A stretch of DNA of 64,000 bases, taken from the NCBI RefSeq assembly GCF_900111735.1, contig NZ_FOHW01000008.1, forward strand, positions 23,413 through 87,412, given 5' to 3'. Of the stretch, positions 1 through 7,907 are shown one piece after another. Position 1 is the stretch's first letter. Each line of letters begins with the position of its first letter. The DNA comes from Pseudomonas graminis. Its GTDB lineage: Bacteria > Pseudomonadota > Gammaproteobacteria > Pseudomonadales > Pseudomonadaceae. The notes under the pieces were generated by a model, which had not been told where the DNA came from, made no database searches, and worked only from the letters and a program-made list of their open reading frames with translations. The position numbers were made by a program, and so were the translations under genes.

Positions 1-795
1 GCCGGCTTGCTGGCGAAGGCAGTGGGTCAGCAGCGCAGTCGTCAGCTGACACAATGGGTTCGTCCGATGCCGGCCCGCAGCAAGCCGGCTCCTGCAGTGG
101 ACTGGCTTCAAACGAGCAAATGGCGTCGGCCACTCAACCTGTAGGAGCGCGCTTGCCCGCGAAGGCAGAATGTCAGGCGATGGGTTCGTCACAGGCACAC
201 CGCGTTCGCGGGCAAGCGCGCTCCTACAGTGGATCTCGGCAAGGCACCCTACCTTCGGGATGACCAAAGCCCGCAGATGCCGGCTTGCTGGCGAAGGCAG
301 TGGGGCAGTCGACATGTTAAGGGCTGACCGACTGTGTTCGTCCGATCCCGGCCCGCAGCAAGCCGGCTCATACAGTAGGCATGCGTCAAACGAGCAAATG
401 GCGTCGGCCACTCAACCTGTAGGAGCGCGCTTGCCCGCGAAGGCAGAGTGTCAGGCGATGGGTTCGTCACAGGCACACCGCGTTCGCGGGCAAGCGCGCT
501 CCTACAGTGGATCTCGGCAAGGCACCCTACCTTCGGGATGACCAAAGCCGGCAGATGCTGGCTTGCTGGCGAAGGCAGTGGGGCAGTCGACATGTTAAGG
601 GCTGACCGACTGTGTTCGTCCGATCCCGGCCCGCAGCAAGCCGGCTCATACAGTAGGCATGCGTCAAACGAGCAAATGGCGTCGGCCACTCAACCTGTAG
701 GAGCGCGCTTGCCCGCGAAGGCAGAGTGTCAGGCGATGGGTTCGTCACAGGCACACCGCGTTCGCGGGCAAGCGCGCTCCTACAGTGGACCTTGG
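1..795. repeat. Tandem 278-bp REPIN-containing repeat, about three units
   Basis: Units begin at 1, 279 and 557 with an exact 278-bp period. Each holds an inverted pair of REP sequences (GTAGGAGCGCGCTTGC... facing ...GCAAGCGCGCTCCTAC) at 141-227, 419-505 and 697-783, plus a degenerate pair reading gccggcttgctggcg / cagcaagccggc. Units two and three are nearly identical; the first is diverged in its left part. The array lies just downstream of nasT and reaches the window edge, so more units may lie outside. No gene is supported here; the open frames are by-products of the repeats. Confidence 0.9.
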
Positions 796-888
796 TAAGT
801 CATCCAACTTTCGGCCTACCCAAAGCCGGTCTCTACAGAGAGAGTGGGCGTAGCCATTCACGCCGACGTCGTCCGGGCCTCGATGCGC

Positions 889-1464
889 TCAACCCAACAG
901 CTCACTCATCGCAATGATCTGCTCGGCCACCTGAATCAGTTTCTGCTGCCGGCTCATGGCCTGGCGGCGCATCAGCGTGTAGGCCTCCTCCTCGTTGCAC
1001 TGCTTCATCTTCATCAACAGGCCTTTCGCCGTCTCGATGCGCTTGCGTTCGGCCAGTTGCTGATCGCGGGCGTGCAGCTGCGCGCGCAGGTCCTGATCGC
1101 TTTCGAAGCGGGCCATGGCGACGTCCAGAATAGGCTGCAGGCGTTGCGCGTGAATGCCTTCGACGATGTAGGCACTGACCCCGGACTTGATCGCCTGGCG
1201 CATCACGCCGGGGTCGTGCTCATCGGTGAACATCACGATCGGCCGTGGCAGATCGCGAGTCACCAGCACCACCTGCTCCAGCACATCCCGGCCCGGTGAT
1301 TCGGTGTCGATGAGGATCACGTCCGGGCGCACGGCCTGAACCCGGGCGGGGAGGTCGATGATCAGCCCGGATTCGTCGATGACCTCGAAACCGGCTTCAG
1401 TCAGCGCCGCTTTCAGGCGACCGACCTTTTTGGGCGTGTCGTTGATCAGCAGGATTCGCAGCAT
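889..1464 (-). CDS. nasT: ANTAR-domain response regulator NasT, transcription antiterminator
   Basis: 191 residues. Residues 1-125 form a CheY-like receiver, with the phospho-acceptor position in LIDTESPG near residue 53. Residues 130-188 form an ANTAR RNA-binding domain (AERKRIETAKGLLMKM, then EEEAYTLMRRQAM). In characterised nitrate-assimilation systems NasT is held inactive by NasS; on nitrate binding it is released and prevents terminator formation in target leaders. The start is supported by GGAG eight bases upstream, and the gene follows nasS by 12 bp, so the two are one operon. An ANTAR-type RNA leader upstream of nasS suggests that NasT also controls its own operon. REP repeats follow, and reductase genes could lie beyond the window. 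Confidence 0.93.
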   Translation of the reverse strand: MLRILLINDTPKKVGRLKAALTEAGFEVIDESGLIIDLPARVQAVRPDVILIDTESPGRDVLEQVVLVTRDLPRPIVMFTDEHDPGVMRQAIKSGVSAYIVEGIHAQRLQPILDVAMARFESDQDLRAQLHARDQQLAERKRIETAKGLLMKMKQCNEEEAYTLMRRQAMSRQQKLIQVAEQIIAMSELLG

Positions 1465-1476
1465 GTTGGCGTCTCC

Positions 1477-2694
1477 TCAGCGATCAGCATGAACGAGGGC
1501 CGCATCGGCCAGCGCGTGCAGCTTGAAGCTGCGGGCGTAACGCGCCGGGTCGCTGCCGTCCCAGATCTTGCCGTCGATCAACTGGCTGCTGCGCATGGGC
1601 GAGGGCGGCACGGCAATGCCCAGTGCCTCGGCGGCCTCGCGGTACAGGCCCAGTTGCTGGACGCTGCGGGCCACGCCGAGGTAATCCGGGTCTTCGCGCA
1701 GCAAACCCCAACGGCGGAACTGGGTCATGAACCACATGCCGTCGGACAGCCAGGGCATGTTCACCTGGCCGTCACCATGGAAGCGGATGGCGTGGTGGTC
1801 GTGCCACCGGTTGCCGAGCCCGTCGTCGTACTCGCCCAGTAGCCGCGATTCGATAGCGCCGACGGGGGCATTGACGTATTCGGCGGCGCTGAGCAACTGC
1901 GCGGTACTTCGGCGGTTGTCAGCACTTTCTTCGATGAAGCGACTGGCTTCAAGCACGGCCATCACCAGCGCGCGCGCCGTGTTCGGGTACTGCCCGGCGA
2001 ATTCCGCGCTGCAAGCCAACACCTTTTCCGGGTGATCCGGCCAGATGGCCTGGGACGTCGCCAGGGTGAAGCCCAGATTCTGCTGAACCGCGCTGGCACC
2101 CCACGGCTCGCCGACGCAAAAGCCGTCGATGCGCCCGGCCTGCAAGTGCTCGACCATCTGCGGCGGCGGCACCACCACGCTGTCGACGTCGCGTAACGGG
2201 TGAATGCCCTGGCTCGCGAGCCAGTAATAAAGCCACAGGGCGTGGTTGCCGGTGGGAAAGGTCTGGGCGAAGGTCAGTTTTGAGTCGCTTTGGTGCGTGC
2301 GCCGATCAAGTGCATCAGGAGTGGTCACGCCCGCCTGCTGCAGCGACCGGGACAGGTTGATGCTCTGGCCGTTCTGGTTCAGCCCCATCAGCACTGCCAT
2401 GTGCTTCGCCGGCCCGGCCAGCCCTAGTTGCACGGCGTAGACCAGCCCGTAAAGGCTGTGAGCGGCATGCAGTTCGCCGCTGACCAGTTTGTCGCGCAGA
2501 TTCGCCCACGAGGACTGGCGGTGCAGATTGATGTGCAGGCCATAAGGCTGGGCGAAGCCCTGGGTCGCGGCAACGATGAGCGAGGCGCTGTCGGTGAGCG
2601 CCATGAAACCGAGGTCGACGCTGGTCAGTTCCGGTGCATCGCTGCCGTTGACCCAGGCCAGTGAGGGAGTGAGCGAGTCATTCATGATTGCCAT
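1477..2694 (-). CDS. nasS: Nitrate sensor NasS (CmpA/NrtA-type periplasmic-binding fold, cytoplasmic)
   Basis: 405 residues of the CmpA/NrtA nitrate-binding family. There is no signal peptide: the chain starts with a soluble segment and reaches the binding fold at about residue 25 (VDLGFMALTDSASLI). This fits a cytoplasmic sensor and not an ABC transporter subunit. NasS binds nitrate or nitrite and, in their absence, sequesters NasT. It is the first gene of a nasS-nasT operon. The start is uncertain: ATG at 2694 or, four codons in, ATG at 2685; the second has GGAATGG upstream and matches where homologues usually begin. Upstream lie a sigma-54 site and an attenuator-like leader. Confidence 0.9.
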   Translation of the reverse strand: MAIMNDSLTPSLAWVNGSDAPELTSVDLGFMALTDSASLIVAATQGFAQPYGLHINLHRQSSWANLRDKLVSGELHAAHSLYGLVYAVQLGLAGPAKHMAVLMGLNQNGQSINLSRSLQQAGVTTPDALDRRTHQSDSKLTFAQTFPTGNHALWLYYWLASQGIHPLRDVDSVVVPPPQMVEHLQAGRIDGFCVGEPWGASAVQQNLGFTLATSQAIWPDHPEKVLACSAEFAGQYPNTARALVMAVLEASRFIEESADNRRSTAQLLSAAEYVNAPVGAIESRLLGEYDDGLGNRWHDHHAIRFHGDGQVNMPWLSDGMWFMTQFRRWGLLREDPDYLGVARSVQQLGLYREAAEALGIAVPPSPMRSSQLIDGKIWDGSDPARYARSFKLHALADAALVHADR

Positions 2695-2737
2695 TCCGCG
2701 TGGAGGCCGACCCGTCTTTCAACGCTGCCGGTCGTCC

Positions 2738-2783
2738 AAAAAAAACGCCGCCTCGCCCAGGGTGAACCGGGGCGACAGCGACG
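2738..2783 (-). terminator. Leader terminator (attenuator) upstream of nasS
   Basis: On the minus strand the arms CGTCGCT(G)TCGCCC and GGGCGAGGCGGCG pair over about 13 bp with one bulged G, and eight T residues follow directly. It lies between two divergent genes and points into nasS, so it can only act as an attenuator of nasST. Its 5' arm shares bases with the second ANTAR-type hairpin (2776-2794), so the two folds exclude each other. Confidence 0.85.
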
Positions 2784-2819
2784 TCATTGTCCTGTGTCTC
2801 GCTCCGCCGTTGGATCGAG
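2776..2819 (-). promoter_or_regulatory. Tandem hexaloop hairpins: predicted NasT (ANTAR) antiterminator RNA
   Basis: Read on the minus strand, hairpin P1 is CTCGATCC-AACGGC-GGAGCGAG (2819-2798), with seven pairs and one A-G mismatch. After a three-base linker (ACA), hairpin P2 is CAGGAC-AATGAC-GTC(G)CTG (2794-2776). Both have six-base loops with A at position 1 and G at position 4, the signature of RNAs bound by ANTAR regulators. The 3' arm of P2 lies inside the 5' arm of the following terminator. Formation of P2, stabilised by NasT, would therefore free transcription into nasS-nasT. Confidence 0.85.
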
Positions 2820-2835
2820 TCGATACAGGATTTAA

Positions 2836-2851
2836 AGCAAGCGATATGCCA
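2836..2851 (-). promoter_or_regulatory. Sigma-54 (-24/-12) promoter of nasST
   Basis: The minus-strand sequence TGGCATATCGCTTGCT matches the sigma-54 consensus, with GG and GC separated by the required 10 bases. The expected transcription start near 2825 is only a few bases before the first antiterminator hairpin. Nitrogen control by NtrC is the natural expectation, but I see no clear NtrC site upstream. Confidence 0.8.
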
Positions 2852-2913
2852 GCGGCTAGCAGGGCAGTCAGCAAAGTTCGCGACATGCCTCGCGCTTCAC
2901 CCGTGGCGGCGTT

Positions 2914-2919
2914 TATAAT
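2914..2919 (+). promoter_or_regulatory. Probable -10 element of the pyrD promoter
   Basis: A perfect TATAAT lies 40 bp before the pyrD start, inside an inverted repeat (GGCGG...CCGCC). No good -35 hexamer is visible at the usual spacing, so the assignment is tentative. Confidence 0.45.
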
Positions 2920-2958
2920 CCGCCGCTGATCCCAGCCGCAATCGAGCCGCGCCCGCCC

Positions 2959-3981
2959 ATGTATAACCTGGCCCGCCAGTTACTGTTCAAACTCTCCCCG
3001 GAAGCTTCCCACGATCTGTCCATCGACCTGATCGGAGCGGGCGGGCGTCTGGGGCTCAACGGCCTGTTCAACAAGGCGCCGATGCAGTTGCCGGTGACTG
3101 TCATGGGCCTGCGCTTTCCTAACCCGGTCGGGCTGGCGGCGGGGCTGGACAAAAACGGTGCAGCCATCGACGGCTTCTCGCAGCTGGGCTTCGGTTTCGT
3201 CGAGATCGGCACCGTCACGCCGCGCCCGCAACCGGGCAATCCGAAACCGCGCATTTTCCGTCTGCCCCACGCCGAAGCCATCATCAACCGTATGGGCTTC
3301 AACAACCTGGGTGTCGACAATCTGGTCAGCCGGGTGCAGGCCGCGCAGTACAAAGGCGTGCTGGGCATCAACATCGGCAAGAACGCCGATACGCCGGTGG
3401 AGCGCGCCGTGGATGACTACCTCATCTGCCTGGACAAGGTGTACGCCCACGCCAGTTACATCACCGTCAACGTCAGCTCGCCCAACACCCCGGGCCTGCG
3501 CAGCCTGCAATTCGGCGATTCGCTCAAGCAATTGCTTGAAGCCCTGCGCTTGCGTCAGGAAGCCTTGACCCTGATTCACGGCAAGCGCGTACCGCTGGCG
3601 ATCAAGATTGCCCCGGACATGAGCGACGAAGAGACCGTACTGGTTGCCGGCGCGTTGCTGGAATCGGGCATGGACGCGGTGATCGCGACCAACACCACCC
3701 TGAGCCGTCAGGGCGTCGAAGGGTTGCCCCACGGCGACGAAGCAGGCGGCCTGTCGGGTGCGCCGGTCCGCGAGCAGAGCACGCACATTGTCAAAGTGCT
3801 GGCCGGTGAATTGGGCGGGCGCTTGCCGATCATCGCGGCCGGCGGCATTACCGAAGGCCGGCACGCAGCGGACAAGATCGCGGCAGGGGCGAGTCTGGTG
3901 CAGATTTATTCGGGCTTCATCTACAAGGGGCCGGCGTTGATTCGCCAGTCGGTGGACGCGATCGCTTCGATGTCCCGCTGA
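2959..3981 (+). CDS. pyrD: Dihydroorotate dehydrogenase (quinone), class 2
   Basis: 340 residues, the usual length for class 2 PyrD. The enzyme oxidises dihydroorotate to orotate with FMN and passes electrons to membrane ubiquinone, the fourth step of pyrimidine synthesis. An amphipathic N-terminal helix ([12 protein letters not shown]) for membrane attachment is present. FMN and substrate motifs are visible: [10 protein letters not shown] near residue 60, NRMGFNN near 112, and [12 protein letters not shown] with the class 2 catalytic serine near 175. IAAGGI near 297 and the phosphate-binding [13 protein letters not shown] near the C-terminus follow. The gene is monocistronic and divergent from nasST. 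Confidence 0.98.
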   Translation: MYNLARQLLFKLSPEASHDLSIDLIGAGGRLGLNGLFNKAPMQLPVTVMGLRFPNPVGLAAGLDKNGAAIDGFSQLGFGFVEIGTVTPRPQPGNPKPRIFRLPHAEAIINRMGFNNLGVDNLVSRVQAAQYKGVLGINIGKNADTPVERAVDDYLICLDKVYAHASYITVNVSSPNTPGLRSLQFGDSLKQLLEALRLRQEALTLIHGKRVPLAIKIAPDMSDEETVLVAGALLESGMDAVIATNTTLSRQGVEGLPHGDEAGGLSGAPVREQSTHIVKVLAGELGGRLPIIAAGGITEGRHAADKIAAGASLVQIYSGFIYKGPALIRQSVDAIASMSR

Positions 3982-4003
3982 TCCATCCCGCTTCATCCGG
4001 ACG

Positions 4004-4033
4004 AAAAGAGGGGTTCCGACTGGAACCCCTCTT
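4004..4033 (-). terminator. Bidirectional hairpin between pyrD and rmf
   Basis: A perfect 12-bp stem AAGAGGGGTTCC / GGAACCCCTCTT with a four-base loop. On the minus strand it is followed by TTTT, so it best terminates rmf. It may also serve pyrD, which ends 22 bp before it. Confidence 0.7.
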
Positions 4034-4132
4034 GGGCTTGAGCCCGCCGCCCGGGTGGGGCGTGCGTGGTAATTGTGAAGCGGTCAAGAATGTCGAAGAA
4101 GCTTTAGGTCAGGCTGTAACGTGAGGGTTGCG

Positions 4133-4348
4133 TCAGCCGACCGCGTGAAGTTCGTTGAGTCTATGAATGCCCGCAGTGCCGGTCATACCGTCCCAGTTGT
4201 CGCCGCGTCCTTCTCGCCAGCCGTTGATCCAGGCTTGACGCACTGACGGTAGAGTAAATGGGCAAAGCTCACGGGATTTACCGGATACGCCGTACTGGTA
4301 TCCGCGCGAAAATGCTCTTTCCATCGGATCACGCTTAAGTCTTCTCAT
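4133..4348 (-). CDS. rmf: Ribosome modulation factor
   Basis: 71 residues, slightly longer than the 55-residue E. coli protein because of a C-terminal tail. The family core is clear: MRRLKRDPMERAFSRGYQYG, then LCPF and RQAWINGWREGRGD. Rmf binds 70S ribosomes in stationary phase and promotes formation of inactive 100S dimers. GAGGG upstream supports the start at 4348. The neighbour rlmKL acts on the ribosome too, but is divergent and has its own leader. Confidence 0.95.
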   Translation of the reverse strand: MRRLKRDPMERAFSRGYQYGVSGKSRELCPFTLPSVRQAWINGWREGRGDNWDGMTGTAGIHRLNELHAVG

Positions 4349-4918
4349 AGGGTGTTGCCCTCGTTTGTTGACTGTAATGTCCTTGGAGACCTCAGGTTGA
4401 GGTCCGGCAGAAAATCTTCTGCCGTTAGCGGCCCGCTGCCGGCGTCACGGGCTTGATGCCACCGCCGTTGCGGCGATGACCTTGGGTGATTTCTAACCAA
4501 TGAAAGATGCGCTGTGAATGATCGTTTTGTCATAAGAACGTAACCATTCAGGCATTACGACCATAAGCAGCCACTCGTTTGACAAGAGTTTTTTGAGGGA
4601 ACCCCTTTTAACCGGGGCTTTCCGGTGGCAGTGCAAGTGTTTCGCAGTTGAGAGTGCTGGCTGTTTGCAGTCAGCGGAAAAACGACGAAGGGTCAGCGAT
4701 GTGACTTTTTATTGCAGCCGCCGTCGTGCTGAATAGTATTTTTTAACACCAAAACGTCGGCACCCATGTGCTGGCGGACCGTCGCACTCGAAATGTATCG
4801 GTGCGAAGGATAGGCACAAACTGTGTGCCGCGCAGGCGTCCTCCTTGAAAGGCGTCTGTTGGAATCGGGCCGGACAATGCGTTGTCCGGCCGCTATAGCC
4901 CAAGGCTCTGGAATACTC
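4349..4918. other. 570-bp intergenic region between rmf and rlmKL
   Basis: Divergent promoter region. The rmf side (4360-4680) is AT-richer and presumably carries the growth-phase promoter of rmf; a TTGACA lies at about 4578 on the plus strand. The rlmKL side ends in a 10-bp hairpin at 4868-4891. The open frames here (for example minus strand 4345-4533) show no recognisable protein features. Confidence 0.5.
4868..4891 (+). promoter_or_regulatory. Stem-loop in the rlmKL leader
   Basis: Arms GGCCGGACAA-type: G4868 to A4877 pair with T4882 to C4891 (GCCGGACAA / TTGTCCGGC plus one outer pair) around a TGCG loop. It ends 27 bp before the rlmKL start and has no T-run, so it is not a standard terminator. 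A role in translation control or in RNA stability is possible. Confidence 0.45.
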
Positions 4919-7189
4919 ATGTCGGACCGTTACGAACTTTTCCTCACCTGCCCAAAAGGCCTCGAAGGCTTGCTGGCCGAGGAAGCCACAGCCCTGGGTC
5001 TCGAGGAAACCCGCGAACACACTTCCGCCATCCGCGGCACCGCCGACATGGAAACCGCCTACCGGCTGTGTCTATGGTCGCGGCTTGCCAACCGGGTGCT
5101 GCTGGTGCTCAAGCGTTTCCCGATGAAGGACGCCGAGGACCTGTACCACGGCGTGCACGACATCGAGTGGGCTGACCATCTGGAAGCGGAAGGTACGCTG
5201 GCCGTGGAGTTCAGCGGTCATGGTTCCGGCATCGACAACACCCATTTCGGCGCCTTGAAGGTCAAGGACGGCATCGTTGACCGCCTGCGCACCGCGGACG
5301 GTTTACGCCCTTCGGTGGACAAGCTCAACCCGGACCTGCGCGTGCACCTGCGTCTGGACCGCGGCGAAGCGATTCTGTCCCTGGACCTGTCCGGCCACAG
5401 CCTGCATCAGCGCGGCTACCGTCTGCAGCAAGGCGCCGCGCCGCTCAAGGAGAACCTGGCCGCCGCGATCCTGATCCGCTCGGGCTGGCCGCGCATTGCC
5501 GCTGAAGGCGGCGCGCTGGCTGACCCGATGTGTGGCGTGGGTACGTTCCTGGTCGAAGCGGCGATGATTGCTGCGGACATCGCGCCCAACCTCAAGCGCG
5601 AGCGCTGGGGTTTCTCGGCGTGGCTGGGTCACGTGCCGGCGATCTGGCGCAAGCTGCATGACGAAGCGCTGGAACGCGCCCAAGCGGGTCTGGCCAAGCC
5701 ACCGCTGTGGATTCGCGGTTATGAGGCCGATCCGCGCCTGATTCAGCCAGGCCGCAACAACGTCGAACGCGCCGGCCTGAGCGAGTGGATCAAGATCTAC
5801 CAGGGTGAAGTGGCGACCTTCGAGCCGCGTCCCGACCAGAACCAGACCGGTCTGGTCATCTGCAACCCGCCGTACGGCGAGCGTCTTGGCGACGAAGCCA
5901 GCCTGTTGTACCTCTATCAGAACCTCGGCGAGCGTCTGCGTCAGGCCTGTCTGAACTGGGAAGCGGCGGTGTTCACCGGTGCGCCGGATCTGGGCAAGCG
6001 CATGGGCATTCGCAGCCACAAGCAGTACGCGTTCTGGAACGGCGCACTGCCGTGCAAGCTGTTGTTGATCAAAGTGCTGCCCGACCAATTCGTTACCGGC
6101 GAGCGTCGCACCCCGGAGCAACGTCAGGCCGAGCGTGAGCAAGCCGCGTACGATCAGGCACCGGACGAGCCGCAAGAGCGTCAGTACAACAAGAATGGCA
6201 ACCCGATCAAGCCAACGCCGGCCCCTGCGCCAGTCATTGAGCAACCGCGCCTGAGCGAAGGCGGACAGATGTTCGCCAATCGCCTGCAGAAAAACGTCAA
6301 GGCGCTGGGCAAGTGGGTCAAGCGTGAGGGCATCGATTGCTACCGCGTTTACGATGCGGACATGCCCGAGTACGCCATGGCCATCGACCTGTACCACGAC
6401 TGGGTCCACGTTCAGGAGTACGTGGCGCCGAAGTCCATCGATCCGGAAAAGGCCTCGATCCGTATGTTCGATGCGCTGGCGGCCATTCCCCAGGCGCTCG
6501 GCATCGACAAGAGCCGCGTGGTGGTCAAGCGTCGCGAGCGGCAGAGCGGCACCAAGCAGTACGAGCGTCAGAGCGCCCAGGGCAAGTTCAACGAGGTCAA
6601 CGAAGGCGGCGTGAAGCTGCTGGTTAACCTCACGGATTACCTGGACACCGGCCTGTTTCTCGATCACCGGCCGATGCGCATGCGCATCCAGCGCGAGGCG
6701 GCGGGCAAGCGGTTCCTGAACCTTTACTGCTACACCGCGACCGCCAGCGTGCACGCCGCCAAGGGCGGGGCGCGCAGCACCACCAGCGTCGACCTGTCGA
6801 AAACCTATCTGGACTGGGCGCGTCGCAACCTGTCGCTGAACGGCTTCTCGGACAAGAACCGTCTGGAGCAGAGCGACGTGATGGTGTGGCTGGAGGCCAG
6901 TCGCGAAGAGTACGACCTGATCTTCATCGACCCGCCGACCTTCTCCAACTCCAAGCGCATGGAAGGCGTGTTCGACGTGCAGCGCGATCAGGTGCAACTG
7001 ATTGATCTGGCGATGGCGCGCCTGGCGCCGGGCGGCGTGCTCTATTTCTCCAACAACTTCCGCAAGTTCCAGCTCGAAGAGACGCTGGTGGAGCGTTATG
7101 CGGTAGAGGAAATCACCCAGCACACCGTAGACCCGGACTTTGCACGCAACGGCAAAATCCACCGGGCGTGGAAAATCACCGCGCGTTGA
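4919..7189 (+). CDS. rlmL: Bifunctional 23S rRNA methyltransferase RlmKL
   Basis: 756 residues when started at ATG 4919 (MSDRYELFLTCPKG), where homologues begin; the frame is open further upstream but without family similarity. Residues 1-160 contain a THUMP domain. Residues 165-385 form the RlmL half (m2G2445), with SAM motif DPMCGVGTFLVEAA near 200 and catalytic NPPYGERLGD near 315. A linker rich in Gln and Pro (about 405-450) leads to the RlmK half (m7G2069), with FLNLYCYTATAS near 600 and FIDPPTFSNS near 670. It modifies 23S rRNA before 50S assembly. Monocistronic. Confidence 0.97.
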   Translation: MSDRYELFLTCPKGLEGLLAEEATALGLEETREHTSAIRGTADMETAYRLCLWSRLANRVLLVLKRFPMKDAEDLYHGVHDIEWADHLEAEGTLAVEFSGHGSGIDNTHFGALKVKDGIVDRLRTADGLRPSVDKLNPDLRVHLRLDRGEAILSLDLSGHSLHQRGYRLQQGAAPLKENLAAAILIRSGWPRIAAEGGALADPMCGVGTFLVEAAMIAADIAPNLKRERWGFSAWLGHVPAIWRKLHDEALERAQAGLAKPPLWIRGYEADPRLIQPGRNNVERAGLSEWIKIYQGEVATFEPRPDQNQTGLVICNPPYGERLGDEASLLYLYQNLGERLRQACLNWEAAVFTGAPDLGKRMGIRSHKQYAFWNGALPCKLLLIKVLPDQFVTGERRTPEQRQAEREQAAYDQAPDEPQERQYNKNGNPIKPTPAPAPVIEQPRLSEGGQMFANRLQKNVKALGKWVKREGIDCYRVYDADMPEYAMAIDLYHDWVHVQEYVAPKSIDPEKASIRMFDALAAIPQALGIDKSRVVVKRRERQSGTKQYERQSAQGKFNEVNEGGVKLLVNLTDYLDTGLFLDHRPMRMRIQREAAGKRFLNLYCYTATASVHAAKGGARSTTSVDLSKTYLDWARRNLSLNGFSDKNRLEQSDVMVWLEASREEYDLIFIDPPTFSNSKRMEGVFDVQRDQVQLIDLAMARLAPGGVLYFSNNFRKFQLEETLVERYAVEEITQHTVDPDFARNGKIHRAWKITAR

Positions 7190-7290
7190 GGCGAATGGCC
7201 AGGCTGACGTGTCGGAATACCCGGCGGGTCAGCCTGCGTTGTCCGAGTCCTTTCGCTTTGCGTGTCCCGCGCAAGGCACTTCCTTCATGA

Positions 7291-7683
7291 TCAGCGCTGC
7301 ACCGCGACGCATTTGATTTCCACCAGCAGGCCAGGCTTTGCAAGATCGCTGACGCCCAGGCACGTCCACGCACAGGTGCCCCGAGGGAAGACGCTGTCCT
7401 TCACCGCCCTGAACACGGGCATATGGCGGTGCAGATCGATGTGGTAGGTGGTCAGGTCGACGACATCCTCGAAGGTACATCCTCCGGCGGCCAGCACGAG
7501 CCGCAGGTTCTCCCACGCCGCCATGAACTGCTGCTCCGGGTCTTCGATGACGGTCAGCTCGTGGTTGCGACCGACTTGCCCGGCGCAGTAGAGGGTTTTG
7601 CCGACCTTCACGGCGGGCGCGTAGCCCGCACGCTCGGCGAGTAAACGCATTTCATCGGGGACGATGAGTTGACGGTCGGTCAT
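7291..7683 (-). CDS. RidA/YER057c/UK114 family protein
   Basis: 130 residues, the normal family length. The fold is indicated by VGKTLYCAGQVG near residue 27, QQFMAAWENLRLVLAAGGCTFEDVVDLTTYHID in the middle (typical helix plus strand) and the C-terminal LLVEIKCVAV strand. RidA proteins form trimers that hydrolyse reactive enamine/imine intermediates of amino-acid metabolism. Other subgroups act in degradation of specific compounds, and the substrate here is unknown. The upstream AAGGCG is a plausible ribosome site. It is convergent with rlmKL; an unpaired T-less stem (CAGGCTGAC / GTCAGCCTG, about 7201-7239) separates them. Confidence 0.9.
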   Translation of the reverse strand: MTDRQLIVPDEMRLLAERAGYAPAVKVGKTLYCAGQVGRNHELTVIEDPEQQFMAAWENLRLVLAAGGCTFEDVVDLTTYHIDLHRHMPVFRAVKDSVFPRGTCAWTCLGVSDLAKPGLLVEIKCVAVQR

Positions 7684-7907
7684 GGATTGGACGCCTTGGG
7701 TCGTTTAGGGAGGGCACGCTATCTCAGGTGCCGGACTTCCGTCCAGTGAGTGGCTTTTGGGTTTTCGGGCGGCGACGGGATGTACAGAGTGTTTGGGTAG
7801 GTGAAAACCTTGCGCGCCTCCTTGCTCGGTAGTCCAGGATAAATCACACTCTGAACGAGAGGTAACGAGCATCAGTAAAGGATGAGTCCACTTTTCGAGG
7901 CAAGGGA

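Noticed and set aside
54..917. Several frames of 60-150 codons in the first 900 bp on both strands
   Set aside because: They arise from the 278-bp repeats, recur with the same period and have no ribosome sites or known domains.
4345..4533. 62-codon frame overlapping the rmf start on the minus strand
   Set aside because: It lies in the rmf promoter region, has no family features and overlaps the rmf ribosome site.
5303..7162. 619-codon antisense frame inside rlmKL
   Set aside because: A shadow of the high-GC coding strand; rlmKL is conserved along its entire length.
7201..7239. Hairpin CAGGCTGAC / GTCAGCCTG as rlmKL terminator
   Set aside because: The loop is long and there is no T-run, so it is not a convincing intrinsic terminator.
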